Positions 44,292 to 51,496 of a DNA stretch of 59,104 bases are shown piece by piece; within the stretch, counting starts at the first letter, position 1; every line of letters begins with the position of its first letter. The stretch covers positions 1 through 59,104 of IMG/VR virus record IMGVR_UViG_3300036820_000020; one strand, given 5' to 3'. Below the pieces are notes generated by a model. It ran no database searches and was not told the origin of the DNA. It was given only the letters and a program-made list of their open reading frames with translations. Made by a program: the position numbers and the translations under genes. The stretch comes from a virus.

Positions 44292-45227
44292 TTATTCGTC
44301 CTCGTCATTTCCTTCGGAATCATCTTCGTTATCTTCGTCATCTTCGTTATCTTCGTCTTCATCCACTGTCTCTTCCGCCATGCACTCCGTTCCTCCGGAC
44401 TGCATGATCTTTGAAAGATCCACGATCGCGGTGTCCATGTCGGCCAGATTCCCAACAGGCGCCGCGTCTGTCTTGATACCGGCAACAGAATTAGAAGACG
44501 AGAAGTTAAAGATGGGGACAGTAACGCCGCCGCCGCCGCCGCCACCGCCGACTCTAGACTGTTGCGGAAGCATACCAGAAGCTTTGAAGATCAACTCCCT
44601 GTCTTTGAAGTTATCGGATGACACGCAGGCGAATTCCGCGGTCTTCTCTATTACCCGCGGAGCGGAAAAGGCAAGAGCGAACTGGCGCTTGGGATGAAGC
44701 TCGTTCATGACATGCTTGGCTACCCAGCCGGTCAGGTCGCCGACAGATACCTTAGAGGAGAGACAGAGATCCTCGGGGATATGAAGCCGGCGCTTATCAA
44801 TATCAAGCGAATGCCATGAAGACAGATAGCGGGCTGCGTCGGGATTGCCGAGACGGGCTTCGACAGCTACGTACTTGATATAGTTGCGCCAGGAAGGAGA
44901 GATATAAGAGAAAGCGGAGGCCAGGGGAGAACGGGAGCCGGTGGCTATAGCGGTGTTAGCGGCGTTAGCGGCGTTATCTTCATCCACTTCTAAATCACAG
45001 GTCAAGGGTGACTGGATAGGTCTTGGATTAGCCGTGGACGGCATCACCACGACAGTGTTACTGTCATCGTGGCTATCATGACTATCATAACTATCATCAT
45101 GACTATTGCCGTGCTGGCTCGCGCGTGTTCGCTTCCGCTTTGGCGAGCTGGAAGGCTTGCCGGATAATGTCTTCGGCTTCACTGGCGGTGAAGGGCTCTT
45201 GCCAGACCTGGTTTCCTTCTTCATCAA
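44292..45227 (-). CDS. Candidate terminase small subunit / DNA-packaging partner
   Basis: Up to 311 aa; the start may be 45227 or 45044, since the first 60 residues are repeat-rich (Ser/His/Asp) and overlap the upstream gene by about 125 bases. The central 100-200 region is helical and basic (WRNYIKYVAVEARLGNPDAARYLSSWHS). The tail carries a poly-Gly run and a Glu/Asp (NEDDED) repeat from GAAGATAAC expansions. It ends 4 bases before TerL, the usual place of TerS, but no helix-turn-helix is certain. Confidence 0.5.
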   Translation of the reverse strand: MMKKETRSGKSPSPPVKPKTLSGKPSSSPKRKRTRASQHGNSHDDSYDSHDSHDDSNTVVVMPSTANPRPIQSPLTCDLEVDEDNAANAANTAIATGSRSPLASAFSYISPSWRNYIKYVAVEARLGNPDAARYLSSWHSLDIDKRRLHIPEDLCLSSKVSVGDLTGWVAKHVMNELHPKRQFALAFSAPRVIEKTAEFACVSSDNFKDRELIFKASGMLPQQSRVGGGGGGGGVTVPIFNFSSSNSVAGIKTDAAPVGNLADMDTAIVDLSKIMQSGGTECMAEETVDEDEDNEDDEDNEDDSEGNDEDE

Positions 45228-45618
45228 GCACCATTCTACGCTCAGACGTGAGACGCTGGCGCATCTCGGTTAAAACCTGTTGGAATTGAGGCGACCACGG
45301 AGCGACACCGAGAGAGATCGCGAGCGCGGCTTCGTGGTCTGTACGGGCCTGGTACTCTTCCGGAGACTCGGCGAGATGGAATTCATAAGGCTCGCCGGAT
45401 GTTTTAGACTGTTTAGACTGTTTAGATTGCTCGCGTGTAGTGCCTACACGCTCGCCGGTAGCCAGACTAGCCAGACTGGACTGATTGGCCTGATCGTCAC
45501 CTTGTGAAAGTGGTATCGATGGCGACAGTCTTTCTAAAGCGTCCGCTATCCGTCTCAATTCAAACGTATTGCGGTCGATTGAGGCGACCAGCCCGAGAGG
45601 AAGCTCAAACCAGGACAT
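45103..45618 (-). CDS. Hypothetical protein of the packaging operon
   Basis: 171 aa from the ATG at 45618. The N-terminus FELPLGLVASIDRNTFELRRIADALERL forms a helix after a beta strand. A Gln/Ser/Lys repeat linker follows, and the second half (SPEEYQARTDHEAALAISLGVAPWSPQFQQVLTEMRQRL) is an acidic helical domain. It contains palindrome site 6 and overlaps the downstream gene in another frame. Confidence 0.55.
   Translation of the reverse strand: MSWFELPLGLVASIDRNTFELRRIADALERLSPSIPLSQGDDQANQSSLASLATGERVGTTREQSKQSKQSKTSGEPYEFHLAESPEEYQARTDHEAALAISLGVAPWSPQFQQVLTEMRQRLTSERRMVLDEEGNQVWQEPFTASEAEDIIRQAFQLAKAEANTREPARQ
45436..45448. promoter_or_regulatory. Dispersed palindrome TGTAG-TGC-CTACA (site 6)
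   Basis: Extends to 6+6 (GTGTAG...CTACAC). In a late-operon gene just upstream of terminase, encoding V-G-T-T. Confidence 0.6.
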
Positions 45619-45660
45619 AATCAATCAAACAATTCATCTTTGTCTTTATATGGCTCAGAC

Positions 45661-46191
45661 TCATGCCTTTGTAGAAGCCTTCGGCTTCTCCACAAGCTGA
45701 GTCTTCGCTTCGACCGCGACAGTATCCGCCTGTTGCGGCTTGAACGATCCAAGATCGTCGACGAGTTCCCGATGCTCCCGCGCGATCAAAGCCATCTGCG
45801 ACTCCAGGTACTCATTATGACGTTTAAGAGAAGATACTAATCCAAGCATCTCATTGAAACGGTCAGGGGAGAAAAGGATAGTACCGATGTGACTCCTGAT
45901 CTCGTACATCTCTCTCTCGTTCCCTTGGCCTTTCGTGCCGATGTCTCTAATCTGATAGGCGTAGTTGTAGTGAGTACCCGCGGTTGGGTCGAATATAATG
46001 ACTTCGATCTGGCCGTCTGGCTCATGCTGCTGCAAGACGATCGCGGGGGCGAAATATTCCTGACCGTTTGTACGGGTGTGGCCGGGCAGGCGAAGAGTTA
46101 GAATCGTGCCTTCAGACAGGTGTTGCGGCGGCGGAAGCGTCGATGGAAGTGTATAGGGCCGATCGGCCCGTACGTCAAAAGTGTTTGTCAT
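45661..46191 (-). CDS. Hypothetical late-operon protein
   Basis: 176 aa. The N-terminal 100 residues (LSEGTILTLRLPGHTRTNGQEYFAPAIVLQQHEPDGQIEVIIFDPTAG) are a beta-barrel-like domain, followed by a helical coil (FNEMLGLVSSLKRHNEYLESQMALIAREHREL) and a Lys/Ala tail. Two bases separate it from the gene upstream. No family recognised. Confidence 0.6.
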   Translation of the reverse strand: MTNTFDVRADRPYTLPSTLPPPQHLSEGTILTLRLPGHTRTNGQEYFAPAIVLQQHEPDGQIEVIIFDPTAGTHYNYAYQIRDIGTKGQGNEREMYEIRSHIGTILFSPDRFNEMLGLVSSLKRHNEYLESQMALIAREHRELVDDLGSFKPQQADTVAVEAKTQLVEKPKASTKA

Positions 46192-46193
46192 GG

Positions 46194-47171
46194 TTATCCT
46201 CGATTGTTATTGCCAAACGATATCCGCGGCCTGCCGTCGGAATAGAGACCGCCGCCGGATCTGCCCGGGCGCATGAGGCCGGCGGGGCCGGCGTCATAAA
46301 CACCGTTCACTGATTCATACGGCTGGCCGCCCTGGTCGCCGAGCGTCTTGACACTGGAGACGTGAGTACCGGCGGTCACATGGATACCGGCGTGGTCGAT
46401 GCCTTCGCCGCTCATATCTAGCTTGATCTTCCCTTTGTCTACCAGGATCTCTTGCCTGGACGGCGCTGTCTGCGTGATTTCGGACGCGAATACATATCCG
46501 TCGGCCACGATACCCTGGCGGCCTCCCGACGGAAGATTATCCGACGGATCTATGATTCGATTGGTGTTATCGGGCTCCGGATCTGTCCGATTCGAGTGAC
46601 TAACGTCCCTCATATCGAACATCTCCGTCGCTCGCCCGTCCAGGCCTGGAAGTCTCGAAGGGGAGACGGATACTTCCACATCTCCTATGAACAAATGACG
46701 GCCAGTCTCGCGGTCGCCATAGCCTGGTCTCGGAATCGGGAGATTATGCCGCTCCCTGATTTGATCTGGCGGCGAACCGCCTGGTATCGGCGCCGCGTTG
46801 ATAACCGCCGTTCGCCGGGCGGACGCGCGAGCGGGAGCGGGAGACATAGGAGCCGCGCGCTCCACCATCTCAGAGATCAGATTGGTTGGATTGGCCGGAT
46901 TGGCCAGATTAGTAAGATTATTGTCTAGTGTGACAGCCGCGTGGATATCCATCGATTCCGCGGGCGATTCGATTGGGACCGACCCGCCAATATAAGAATC
47001 GACAGAGACAGTCAGGTCAAGAGAAATCTTGGCCATGGGAAGCGTGAGATGCTGCTGTCCGAATGGCGGATGCGAGTCGAGTAGTTGGCGGAACCAGTCT
47101 ACTAACGCCTCCCTGGCTTCGACACCGTTGAGGTCGTTGTAGGTGAGATTAGACGGGAGTTTCAAAGGCAT
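46194..47171 (-). CDS. Hypothetical protein, first gene of the late operon
   Basis: 325 aa. A beta-rich N-terminal part (LPMAKISLDLTVSVDSYIGGSVP), a disordered Pro/Ala/Arg/Asn-rich middle and a C-terminal beta domain (ILVDKGKIKLDMSGEGIDHAGIHVTAGTHVSSVKTLGDQGG). Long Asn-Pro-Thr repeats occur near 87-98. Position at the head of the minus-strand operon, before the packaging genes. No function assigned. Confidence 0.6.
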   Translation of the reverse strand: MPLKLPSNLTYNDLNGVEAREALVDWFRQLLDSHPPFGQQHLTLPMAKISLDLTVSVDSYIGGSVPIESPAESMDIHAAVTLDNNLTNLANPANPTNLISEMVERAAPMSPAPARASARRTAVINAAPIPGGSPPDQIRERHNLPIPRPGYGDRETGRHLFIGDVEVSVSPSRLPGLDGRATEMFDMRDVSHSNRTDPEPDNTNRIIDPSDNLPSGGRQGIVADGYVFASEITQTAPSRQEILVDKGKIKLDMSGEGIDHAGIHVTAGTHVSSVKTLGDQGGQPYESVNGVYDAGPAGLMRPGRSGGGLYSDGRPRISFGNNNRG

Positions 47172-47325
47172 AACAGTCTATAGTCTACAGTCTATAGTTT
47201 AGTACAAGCTCCGAAGCCGGCTATCGCCGCTTCGTCGCGTCCGTGGCCGCGTCCGTGGCCGCCAGTATCCGATTAGCCGATTATTAGCCAATGCAGTGTT
47301 GCATGGTATTATTGATCTGTCAAGT
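47172..47325. promoter_or_regulatory. Divergent control region between late (-) and early (+) operons
   Basis: 154 bases between divergent genes. It contains two CTATAGACTG-type repeats (47176-47196), two copies of CCGTGGCCGCGT (47241-47266) and AT-rich 47270-47320. Minus-strand TTGACA lies at 47319-47324; plus-strand TATTAT lies at 47307-47312, 14 bases before the + start. Exact promoters are not certain. Confidence 0.5.
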
Positions 47326-48387
47326 ATGAATCCATATCCACAACGGATAGAAGAGCTTCATAATCATTTAGAGTCTGTCTGGAGCCACCGGGACAGACAG
47401 GCGACAGAAATCCTGCTGGCTTCGATGCTTGATCCAAAGCTGACAGGCTTGAACCGCCCCTGGATCATATTGGAGACCGACTGGCCGAGCCGGGACTGTT
47501 CGAACGCCTGGTTTGCCTTCGGGGGAGCCCATCATCCCCAGTCAATGTCGGTCGCTAGAGTATTGCGGATGCCGCTGTGCGAAGACGCCATACAGGCCTG
47601 GCTGGGAGAAAAGAGGCTGGGGGGACCAGGCCTGTTGATCGAGTCCGAGTGGCGGAAGCCGGCGGGGACACACAATCCAAAACTGACAGCGCTGTGGCAT
47701 AGTTACCTGGTGTTGATGGCGAGCTGCGTCAGGATGAGAGCCGATTGTCCGAAGGGCGAATTCGGCATGAGACCAGTAGGAGAAAGACTGGCGGCTATTG
47801 AAGAATTGAAAAGACTGACGAATCGGGTTTTAGACGGCTCGTGGAGATCTCCACTTACACCTACGACCGCGGGCGCTAGAGATAGTAACGGTAACAGTAA
47901 CAGTAACAGTAACAGTAATAGTAACAGTCATCAGGTGGTGAAATCATTCTTATATTGGTGTGAGCTGTTGCAGCGTGCCGCGCCGCTTCAGACTGACTGG
48001 GACGTGTTGACCGGCGCCCTGACAGCGGTCGCGGGCGGTATCGCGCTGTTGTATATGGACGGGAGAGGTCCGGATTGGATCGCCGCCGAAAGGCTGATGA
48101 GAGACATGATTCACCCGGACACCGTAGAGCTCATGAAATTGACCGCTGTCGATAGAGCCGCGGCCACATTGCAGTACCGGCGCCTGAAGCAGACGCGGTC
48201 AAGGAAGAATGACTGGAGAAGCGACGGGATCGCGGTAGAGATTAAGAGACTGGCGAGAGAGAAAGTCATTGTGAAAAGAGACGGCTGGAAAGAGAAAGAC
48301 CACGCCGCGTATTATCCATGGAAGTATCGAGTGGCCGCCGAAGACTGGAACGAATTGATAGATAGAAGCAAACGGATATTGATTTGA
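47326..48387 (+). CDS. Hypothetical protein with possible winged-helix C-terminus
   Basis: 353 aa from the ATG at 47326. The N-terminal 150 residues (ATEILLASMLDPKLTGLNRPWIILETDWPSRDCSNAWF) are unfamiliar. An (AACAGT)n expansion yields an Asn-Ser linker near 192-205. The C-terminus (ALLYMDGRGPDWIAAERLMRDMI ... GIAVEIKRLAREKVIVKRDGW ... WKYRVAAEDW) looks like a winged-helix DNA-binding or helicase-accessory domain. First gene of the right-hand + unit, so an early regulator or replication factor is plausible. Confidence 0.6.
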   Translation: MNPYPQRIEELHNHLESVWSHRDRQATEILLASMLDPKLTGLNRPWIILETDWPSRDCSNAWFAFGGAHHPQSMSVARVLRMPLCEDAIQAWLGEKRLGGPGLLIESEWRKPAGTHNPKLTALWHSYLVLMASCVRMRADCPKGEFGMRPVGERLAAIEELKRLTNRVLDGSWRSPLTPTTAGARDSNGNSNSNSNSNSNSHQVVKSFLYWCELLQRAAPLQTDWDVLTGALTAVAGGIALLYMDGRGPDWIAAERLMRDMIHPDTVELMKLTAVDRAAATLQYRRLKQTRSRKNDWRSDGIAVEIKRLAREKVIVKRDGWKEKDHAAYYPWKYRVAAEDWNELIDRSKRILI

Positions 48388-48475
48388 TTTAGTCTGAGTG
48401 GGCTCGCTCGTGACAGGACAGGCTAGGCCAGGCCAGGCTTGGCCAGGCTTGGCCTGCCTGTCTGTCACTCGCTCG

Positions 48476-48520
48476 CGTCAAAAGTCTGACGTGACCGACC
48501 GTCAAAAGTCTGACGTGACC
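48476..48520. promoter_or_regulatory. Two 21-bp direct repeats, each with CGTCA-N6-TGACG palindrome
   Basis: Two identical copies 24 bases apart start-to-start, each containing a 5+5 inverted repeat with the same spacer AAAGTC. Repressor or iteron-like sites. They end one base before GTGTAG of palindrome site 7. Confidence 0.7.
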
Positions 48521-48521
48521 G

Positions 48522-48534
48522 TGTAGGCGCTACA
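48522..48534. promoter_or_regulatory. Dispersed palindrome TGTAG-GCG-CTACA (site 7)
   Basis: Non-coding copy, immediately after the CGTCA-N6-TGACG pair and before the AT-rich segment; the only copy in a cluster with other operator-like repeats. Confidence 0.65.
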
Positions 48535-48925
48535 AAAATCACGCTAATTATTGCAATTAAATACCTGAAAAACATCATTCAATTTTAGTTTTAAAAGGGG
48601 AAGTGTGGAGGTACGTTCAGAACACTATTGCGCATTTGAACCCTCGGACAATTCGCCGGCGTGGCCCGGCCCTGGCCCAGACCGGCCCAGACTGGCCTGG
48701 ACTAGCCTAGACTGTCCTGGCTCGCATCGCTGTACACCGTCTGCTGGTGTATATAGCTGCCGGATGGTCTGAGTGGCGAACATCATACGAATATCGAATG
48801 ATGTCTATCAGATACAAGTTAACATAATGCCCGTTATCGGAAGCTGCATAGCAGCACTGAGACGTGGTGTGGAGTGGTGTGACGAGGTGTGACTTAGTGT
48901 TTGACTTAGTGTTGTTATATAGCTC

Positions 48926-48948
48926 GCAAGCGGCTTGACGCCGCTTGC
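48926..48948. other. Strong hairpin GCAAGCGGC-TTGAC-GCCGCTTGC
   Basis: A 9-bp perfect stem and 5-base loop, extended by symmetric AGC-TC / TC-GCT flanks. No U-tract follows, so it may be a structured origin or RNA element instead of a terminator. Confidence 0.5.
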
Positions 48949-49271
48949 TCGCTTGTGTTAGTGTATTGTAAGTGTATGAGAACGTTGGATGTTACCTGTA
49001 TTAACGACTTCTCATGCATGTATTAACCGTAGGTAACTTGATAGCTTGAGCGGCAGTCGCCCTTCCCCGTTCCCAGTTCATTCTGATCATACCATCAGCT
49101 AGAGACACCAACCAAATAGCCATTGCCACTGCCAGGAGCCCGTAGGATGCATCGATTCTGAGATGGTGGTATGTGGCTACGCATTCGTACCGCTGACCGC
49201 TACGCGGTCAACAGGCCGCCTGCTTCGCTCATAGTCAGCCCGTCACCTGGTTTGCTATCCAAAGACAACTG

Positions 49272-49300
49272 TTGACACTTTCGTGCTTGTCAGATATATA
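49272..49300 (+). promoter_or_regulatory. Consensus promoter TTGACA-N17-TATATA
   Basis: Perfect -35, 17-base spacer and TATATA -10. Initiation is expected about 7 bases downstream, coinciding with the ATG at 49307, which implies a leaderless transcript. Confidence 0.75.
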
Positions 49301-49306
49301 TTGAGC

Positions 49307-49537
49307 ATGGAAAAACGAATTGTAGTCATCGCCGCGGTGAGCCAAGAGCAACTCGAAAACGACGGATGTGATGTCGAGCAGGAATGTGACACCATCGCAC
49401 ACGCCAAGCAGCGCGCCAAGTACTACCTCACCGAGGAGTATATGAACTCAGCGGAATCCACCACCATGCTGGGATACTCCCAGGTAAAGGTGAACGGCGT
49501 AGTTGAGTACGATTTCTTCGGAAAGGGGGTGAAGTGA
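49307..49537 (+). CDS. Small hypothetical protein (leaderless)
   Basis: 76 aa from M-E-K-R-I-V-V-I. A beta strand, an acidic helix (QEQLENDGCDVEQECDTIAHAKQRAKYYLTEEYM) and a C-terminal strand pair (GYSQVKVNGVVEYDFFG) suggest a small alpha/beta fold. The start sits on the predicted transcription start of the upstream promoter, with no room for a ribosome-binding site. It overlaps or abuts the pentapeptide gene. Confidence 0.65.
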   Translation: MEKRIVVIAAVSQEQLENDGCDVEQECDTIAHAKQRAKYYLTEEYMNSAESTTMLGYSQVKVNGVVEYDFFGKGVK

Positions 49538-49539
49538 TC

Positions 49540-50100
49540 ATGAGACTGATTGACACCATTCACCAAGCCGGCAGCGGGACCGGCCTCGACGGAGCCAATC
49601 TCAGTTGGTCTGACCTCCGCAAGGCTCGCTTCAGCGGTGTATGCCTCAGCCAAGCCAATCTTAGCTGGTCCGACCTCCGCGGGACCGATCTCAGCGGGGT
49701 CAATTTACGCGGGGCCAATCTCCGCGGGGCATGCCTCAGCGGGGCCGATCTCCGCGGGGCCGATCTTAGCGGAGCCGACCTCCGCGGGACCGACCTCAGC
49801 GGGGCCAACCTACGCGGAGCCGATCTCAGCGGAGCCGATCTCAGCGGAGCCGACCTCAGCGGGGCCGACCTCAGTTGGTCCGACCTCAGCGGGGCCAACC
49901 TCAGCGGAGCCAACCTCAGCGGAGCCAACCTCAGCGGGGCCGATCTCAGCGCGGCGGACCTCCGCGGGGCCAATCTCAGTTGGTCCAATCTTAGCTGGTC
50001 TGACCTTCGCGGAGCCAATCTCCGCGGATCCAATCTCCACGGCGCATGCCTTAACGGTACCTGTCTCAACGGACTGTTAAACAAAGAGGTACTACTGTGA
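49540..50100 (+). CDS. Pentapeptide-repeat protein
   Basis: 186 aa from ATG (GTG at 49534 is an alternative); GGGGGTG lies at good spacing. More than 25 consecutive pentapeptides of the A(D/N)LSx/A(D/N)LRG type run from about residue 15 to 165, forming a right-handed quadrilateral beta-helix. Tryptophan variants (LSWSDLRG) recur at intervals. Family members such as Qnr/MfpA mimic DNA and bind gyrase, but many have no known target. As an accessory phage gene it could counter host topoisomerase or nucleic-acid-dependent defence; this is inference. Confidence 0.85.
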   Translation: MRLIDTIHQAGSGTGLDGANLSWSDLRKARFSGVCLSQANLSWSDLRGTDLSGVNLRGANLRGACLSGADLRGADLSGADLRGTDLSGANLRGADLSGADLSGADLSGADLSWSDLSGANLSGANLSGANLSGADLSAADLRGANLSWSNLSWSDLRGANLRGSNLHGACLNGTCLNGLLNKEVLL

Positions 50101-50126
50101 ACATTGCGGAGTACGGGTACTGAGCT

Positions 50127-50333
50127 ATGACTAAACTTGAAAAACTCATGTACGACTCCGGCTATTACGTTGAATCCACTTTCAATACTCGTGCTGGAGC
50201 CGATGGAGCGGCAGACGATATCGAACGTTGCGGACAAGGGCAAGCAACTCAGGTGCGCCGATCCCACGTGGGCTGGACGCTGTGGGTCGAGACGGATAAG
50301 GCGCGCAACAAGCGCGGATTGGCAATTGGCTAG
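50127..50333 (+). CDS. Small hypothetical protein
   Basis: 68 aa. MTKLEKLMYDSGYYVESTFNTRAGADGAADDIERCG is followed by a beta-like tail (VRRSHVGWTLWVETD). The pattern of helix plus strands suggests a tiny ferredoxin-like domain. No family recognised. Confidence 0.55.
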   Translation: MTKLEKLMYDSGYYVESTFNTRAGADGAADDIERCGQGQATQVRRSHVGWTLWVETDKARNKRGLAIG

Positions 50334-50337
50334 AAAA

Positions 50338-50481
50338 ATGACTAAACCCACTCTCTCACTTGTATTGTGTGTTTGGATTCTGATCGCGACTGGCGCATGG
50401 AGACCGATCGCGATCGCAGTCCAAGCCACACGGCAGATCACTACAGTATTGCGCCAGGCATCAGAGGTACTATCGCGATGA
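50338..50481 (+). CDS. Small membrane protein (47 aa)
   Basis: Starts M-T-K-P four bases after the preceding stop. A single transmembrane helix (LSLVLCVWILIATGAW) is followed by an amphipathic, mostly neutral segment (QATRQITTVLRQASEVLSR). Its stop overlaps the next start (ATGA). First of three consecutive tiny membrane genes. Confidence 0.55.
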   Translation: MTKPTLSLVLCVWILIATGAWRPIAIAVQATRQITTVLRQASEVLSR

Positions 50482-50690
50482 AAACGCTGCTTTTCTTGCT
50501 CGAATGGCTGGGCGGCCCCGGCGACTTTCCAGCCAGCCGCAATAGCAATATGAAAGAACTACTGAGCGCGCGGGGCTCCGCGGCGGTCGAGGCGCGGTTG
50601 ATGCTTCGGGCTCTTTTGGAAGCCTGGCCGGCGCTCCTGCTGGCACTCATGTTTGTTTGCTGGCTGTTTATTCCGGAGGGCCACCGCTAA
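50478..50690 (+). CDS. Small membrane protein (70 aa)
   Basis: ATGA overlap with the previous gene. An N-terminal hydrophobic helix (MKTLLFLLEWLGG), a polar middle containing the 30-bp duplicated DNA (50567-50596), and a strong C-terminal transmembrane segment (AWPALLLALMFVCWLFI). The stop overlaps the next start (TAATG). Could be part of a lysis or exclusion membrane complex. Confidence 0.55.
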   Translation: MKTLLFLLEWLGGPGDFPASRNSNMKELLSARGSAAVEARLMLRALLEAWPALLLALMFVCWLFIPEGHR

Positions 50691-50788
50691 TGTTCGCGCG
50701 ATTTGAGTTGGTTTTGCGGCAGCCCTGGTTTTGTGCTTTTATTACCGGGCTGTTCCTGGGCGCCCGGTTTGCCCTGCTGAGTCAGTGA
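50690..50788 (+). CDS. Tiny membrane peptide (32 aa)
   Basis: M-F-A-R-F-E then a hydrophobic helix (PWFCAFITGLFLGARFALL). GGAGGG lies about 10 bases upstream of the ATG, and TAATG couples it to the gene before. Unlikely to be noticed by gene finders because of length. Confidence 0.55.
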   Translation: MFARFELVLRQPWFCAFITGLFLGARFALLSQ

Positions 50789-50794
50789 CAACGC

Positions 50795-50956
50795 ATGAAT
50801 AAAATGAATGTCTTTGATGATGAGGTCGAATGTGCCGCTCAATCCGACTGCGAGCTCATAGTCTTCCTAGCGCTATCCGGACTTTCGCTTTTCGAAGCGC
50901 GCGCATATATCAATTCCATCGATTCCACCATCGATATGTGCTCAAACACTAACTAA
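50795..50956 (+). CDS. Small hypothetical protein (53 aa)
   Basis: Starts M-N-K-M-N-V-F-D-D-E; cysteine- and acid-containing (VECAAQSDCELIVFLALSGLSLFEARAYINSIDS), one long helix likely. Six bases after the previous stop. Function unknown. Confidence 0.5.
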   Translation: MNKMNVFDDEVECAAQSDCELIVFLALSGLSLFEARAYINSIDSTIDMCSNTN

Positions 50957-50991
50957 ATCAAACAGTCCCCTTTTGAGAAGGAGAAAAAACA

Positions 50992-51222
50992 ATGCAACAC
51001 GACGGAAGCTGCGATAAAACGTGCGGTCACGCGCTCGACACCATAATCGTTCCCTACACTCAAGCCGTCCAACAGCTTTTGGACCACGATCCTCGCGTGG
51101 TCGAATACGAAGAAATTGACAGCGAATGGCTGGAAGTTGTCTATGCTTACCGCCGGACGGTGGCCGCGATCTACTACGCCGCAGCCGCGCAGTTGCGGAT
51201 AAAAGAGTTGGCTGGACGCTAA
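50992..51222 (+). CDS. Small hypothetical protein
   Basis: 76 aa, strong ribosome-binding site GAGAAGGAGAAA. A short Cys-His-rich start (MQHDGSCDKTCGHALD) is followed by acidic helices (YTQAVQQLLDHDPRVVEYEEIDSEWLEVVYAYRRTV). Last gene before the terminator pair at 51.4 kb. Confidence 0.65.
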   Translation: MQHDGSCDKTCGHALDTIIVPYTQAVQQLLDHDPRVVEYEEIDSEWLEVVYAYRRTVAAIYYAAAAQLRIKELAGR

Positions 51223-51228
51223 AAGGAA

Positions 51229-51258
51229 CGCGCGGGGCTCCGCGGCAATCGAGGCGCG
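51229..51258 (+). repeat. 30-bp duplicate of 50567-50596
   Basis: 28 of 30 bases match. It is followed directly by GAGTCAGTGAC, which also occurs at 50779-50789, so the segment looks like a duplicated, internally deleted copy of the small membrane gene region. Confidence 0.7.
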
Positions 51259-51292
51259 AGTCAGTGACGCCCAGGCCAAGGAGACCCGCGTC

Positions 51293-51352
51293 CAGAAGTC
51301 CAGAAGTCAGAAGTCCAGAAGTCAGAAGTCCAGAAGTCAGAAGTCCAGAAGT
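51293..51352 (+). repeat. AGAAGTC(CAG) tandem repeats
   Basis: Alternating GTCCAGAAGTCAGAA units, four to five copies. An inverse motif ACTTCTGACTTCTG is at 51482-51495 and a similar array is at 54127-54195. Confidence 0.75.
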
Positions 51353-51370
51353 CCAGGACCCTTTTCCCAT

Positions 51371-51413
51371 GCACCCCGAGGAGCCTGACGGCTCTCGGGG
51401 TGTTTCTGTTTTT
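51371..51413 (+). terminator. Intrinsic terminator, plus strand
   Basis: Stem ACCCCGAGGAGCC / GGCTCTCGGGGT with one bulge and a TGAC loop, then TTTCTGTTTTT. Ends the + strand small-gene operon. Confidence 0.85.
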
Positions 51414-51423
51414 ACAATGAAAA

Positions 51424-51463
51424 AGACCCTACACGCCGCTTCCAATCGCGCCGTGTAGGGTCT
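51424..51463 (-). terminator. Intrinsic terminator, minus strand (overlaps palindrome site 8)
   Basis: 12-bp perfect stem AGACCCTACACG / CGTGTAGGGTCT with a 16-base loop and, on the minus strand, TTTTT directly after it. Terminates the DUF932 gene transcript. Confidence 0.85.
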
Positions 51464-51466
51464 ACA
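51454..51466. promoter_or_regulatory. Dispersed palindrome TGTAG-GGT-CTACA (site 8)
   Basis: Occupies the upstream edge of the minus-strand terminator stem. Protein bound here would affect hairpin formation only as a DNA roadblock, an unusual placement. Confidence 0.6.
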
Positions 51467-51496
51467 TCGCTACGAACTTCAGACTTCTGACTTCTG

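Larger units (their letters stand above)
48388..49271. other. Non-coding region of about 0.9 kb with repeats and hairpins; origin/control candidate
   Basis: No convincing gene; a 54-codon GTG frame at 48605 exists but is repeat-derived. Contents: a GC-rich imperfect hairpin built of GGCCAGGC units (48406-48470), paired 21-bp operators (48476-48520), palindrome site 7, an AT-rich stretch (48535-48598), ACATCAT/ATGATGT hairpin near 48780-48800, GCAAGCGGC-TTGAC-GCCGCTTGC (48926-48948) and TGACCGC-TAC-GCGGTCA (49194-49210). GTTACCT...AGGTAAC flanks two TGTATTAAC copies near 48989-49036. Confidence 0.55.

Noticed and set aside
48605-48772. 55-codon GTG ORF with GGGGAA upstream
   Set aside because: Composition is repeat-derived and it lies in a structured non-coding region; evidence is too weak.
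48388-49282. Possible tRNA genes in the large non-coding region
   Set aside because: No T-arm with matching acceptor and anticodon stems could be built from the GGTTCAAA-like sequence near 48645.
49560-50441. 293-aa minus-strand ORF opposite the pentapeptide gene
   Set aside because: It is the mirror of the pentapeptide DNA repeat; the + strand has a ribosome site, promoter and operon context.
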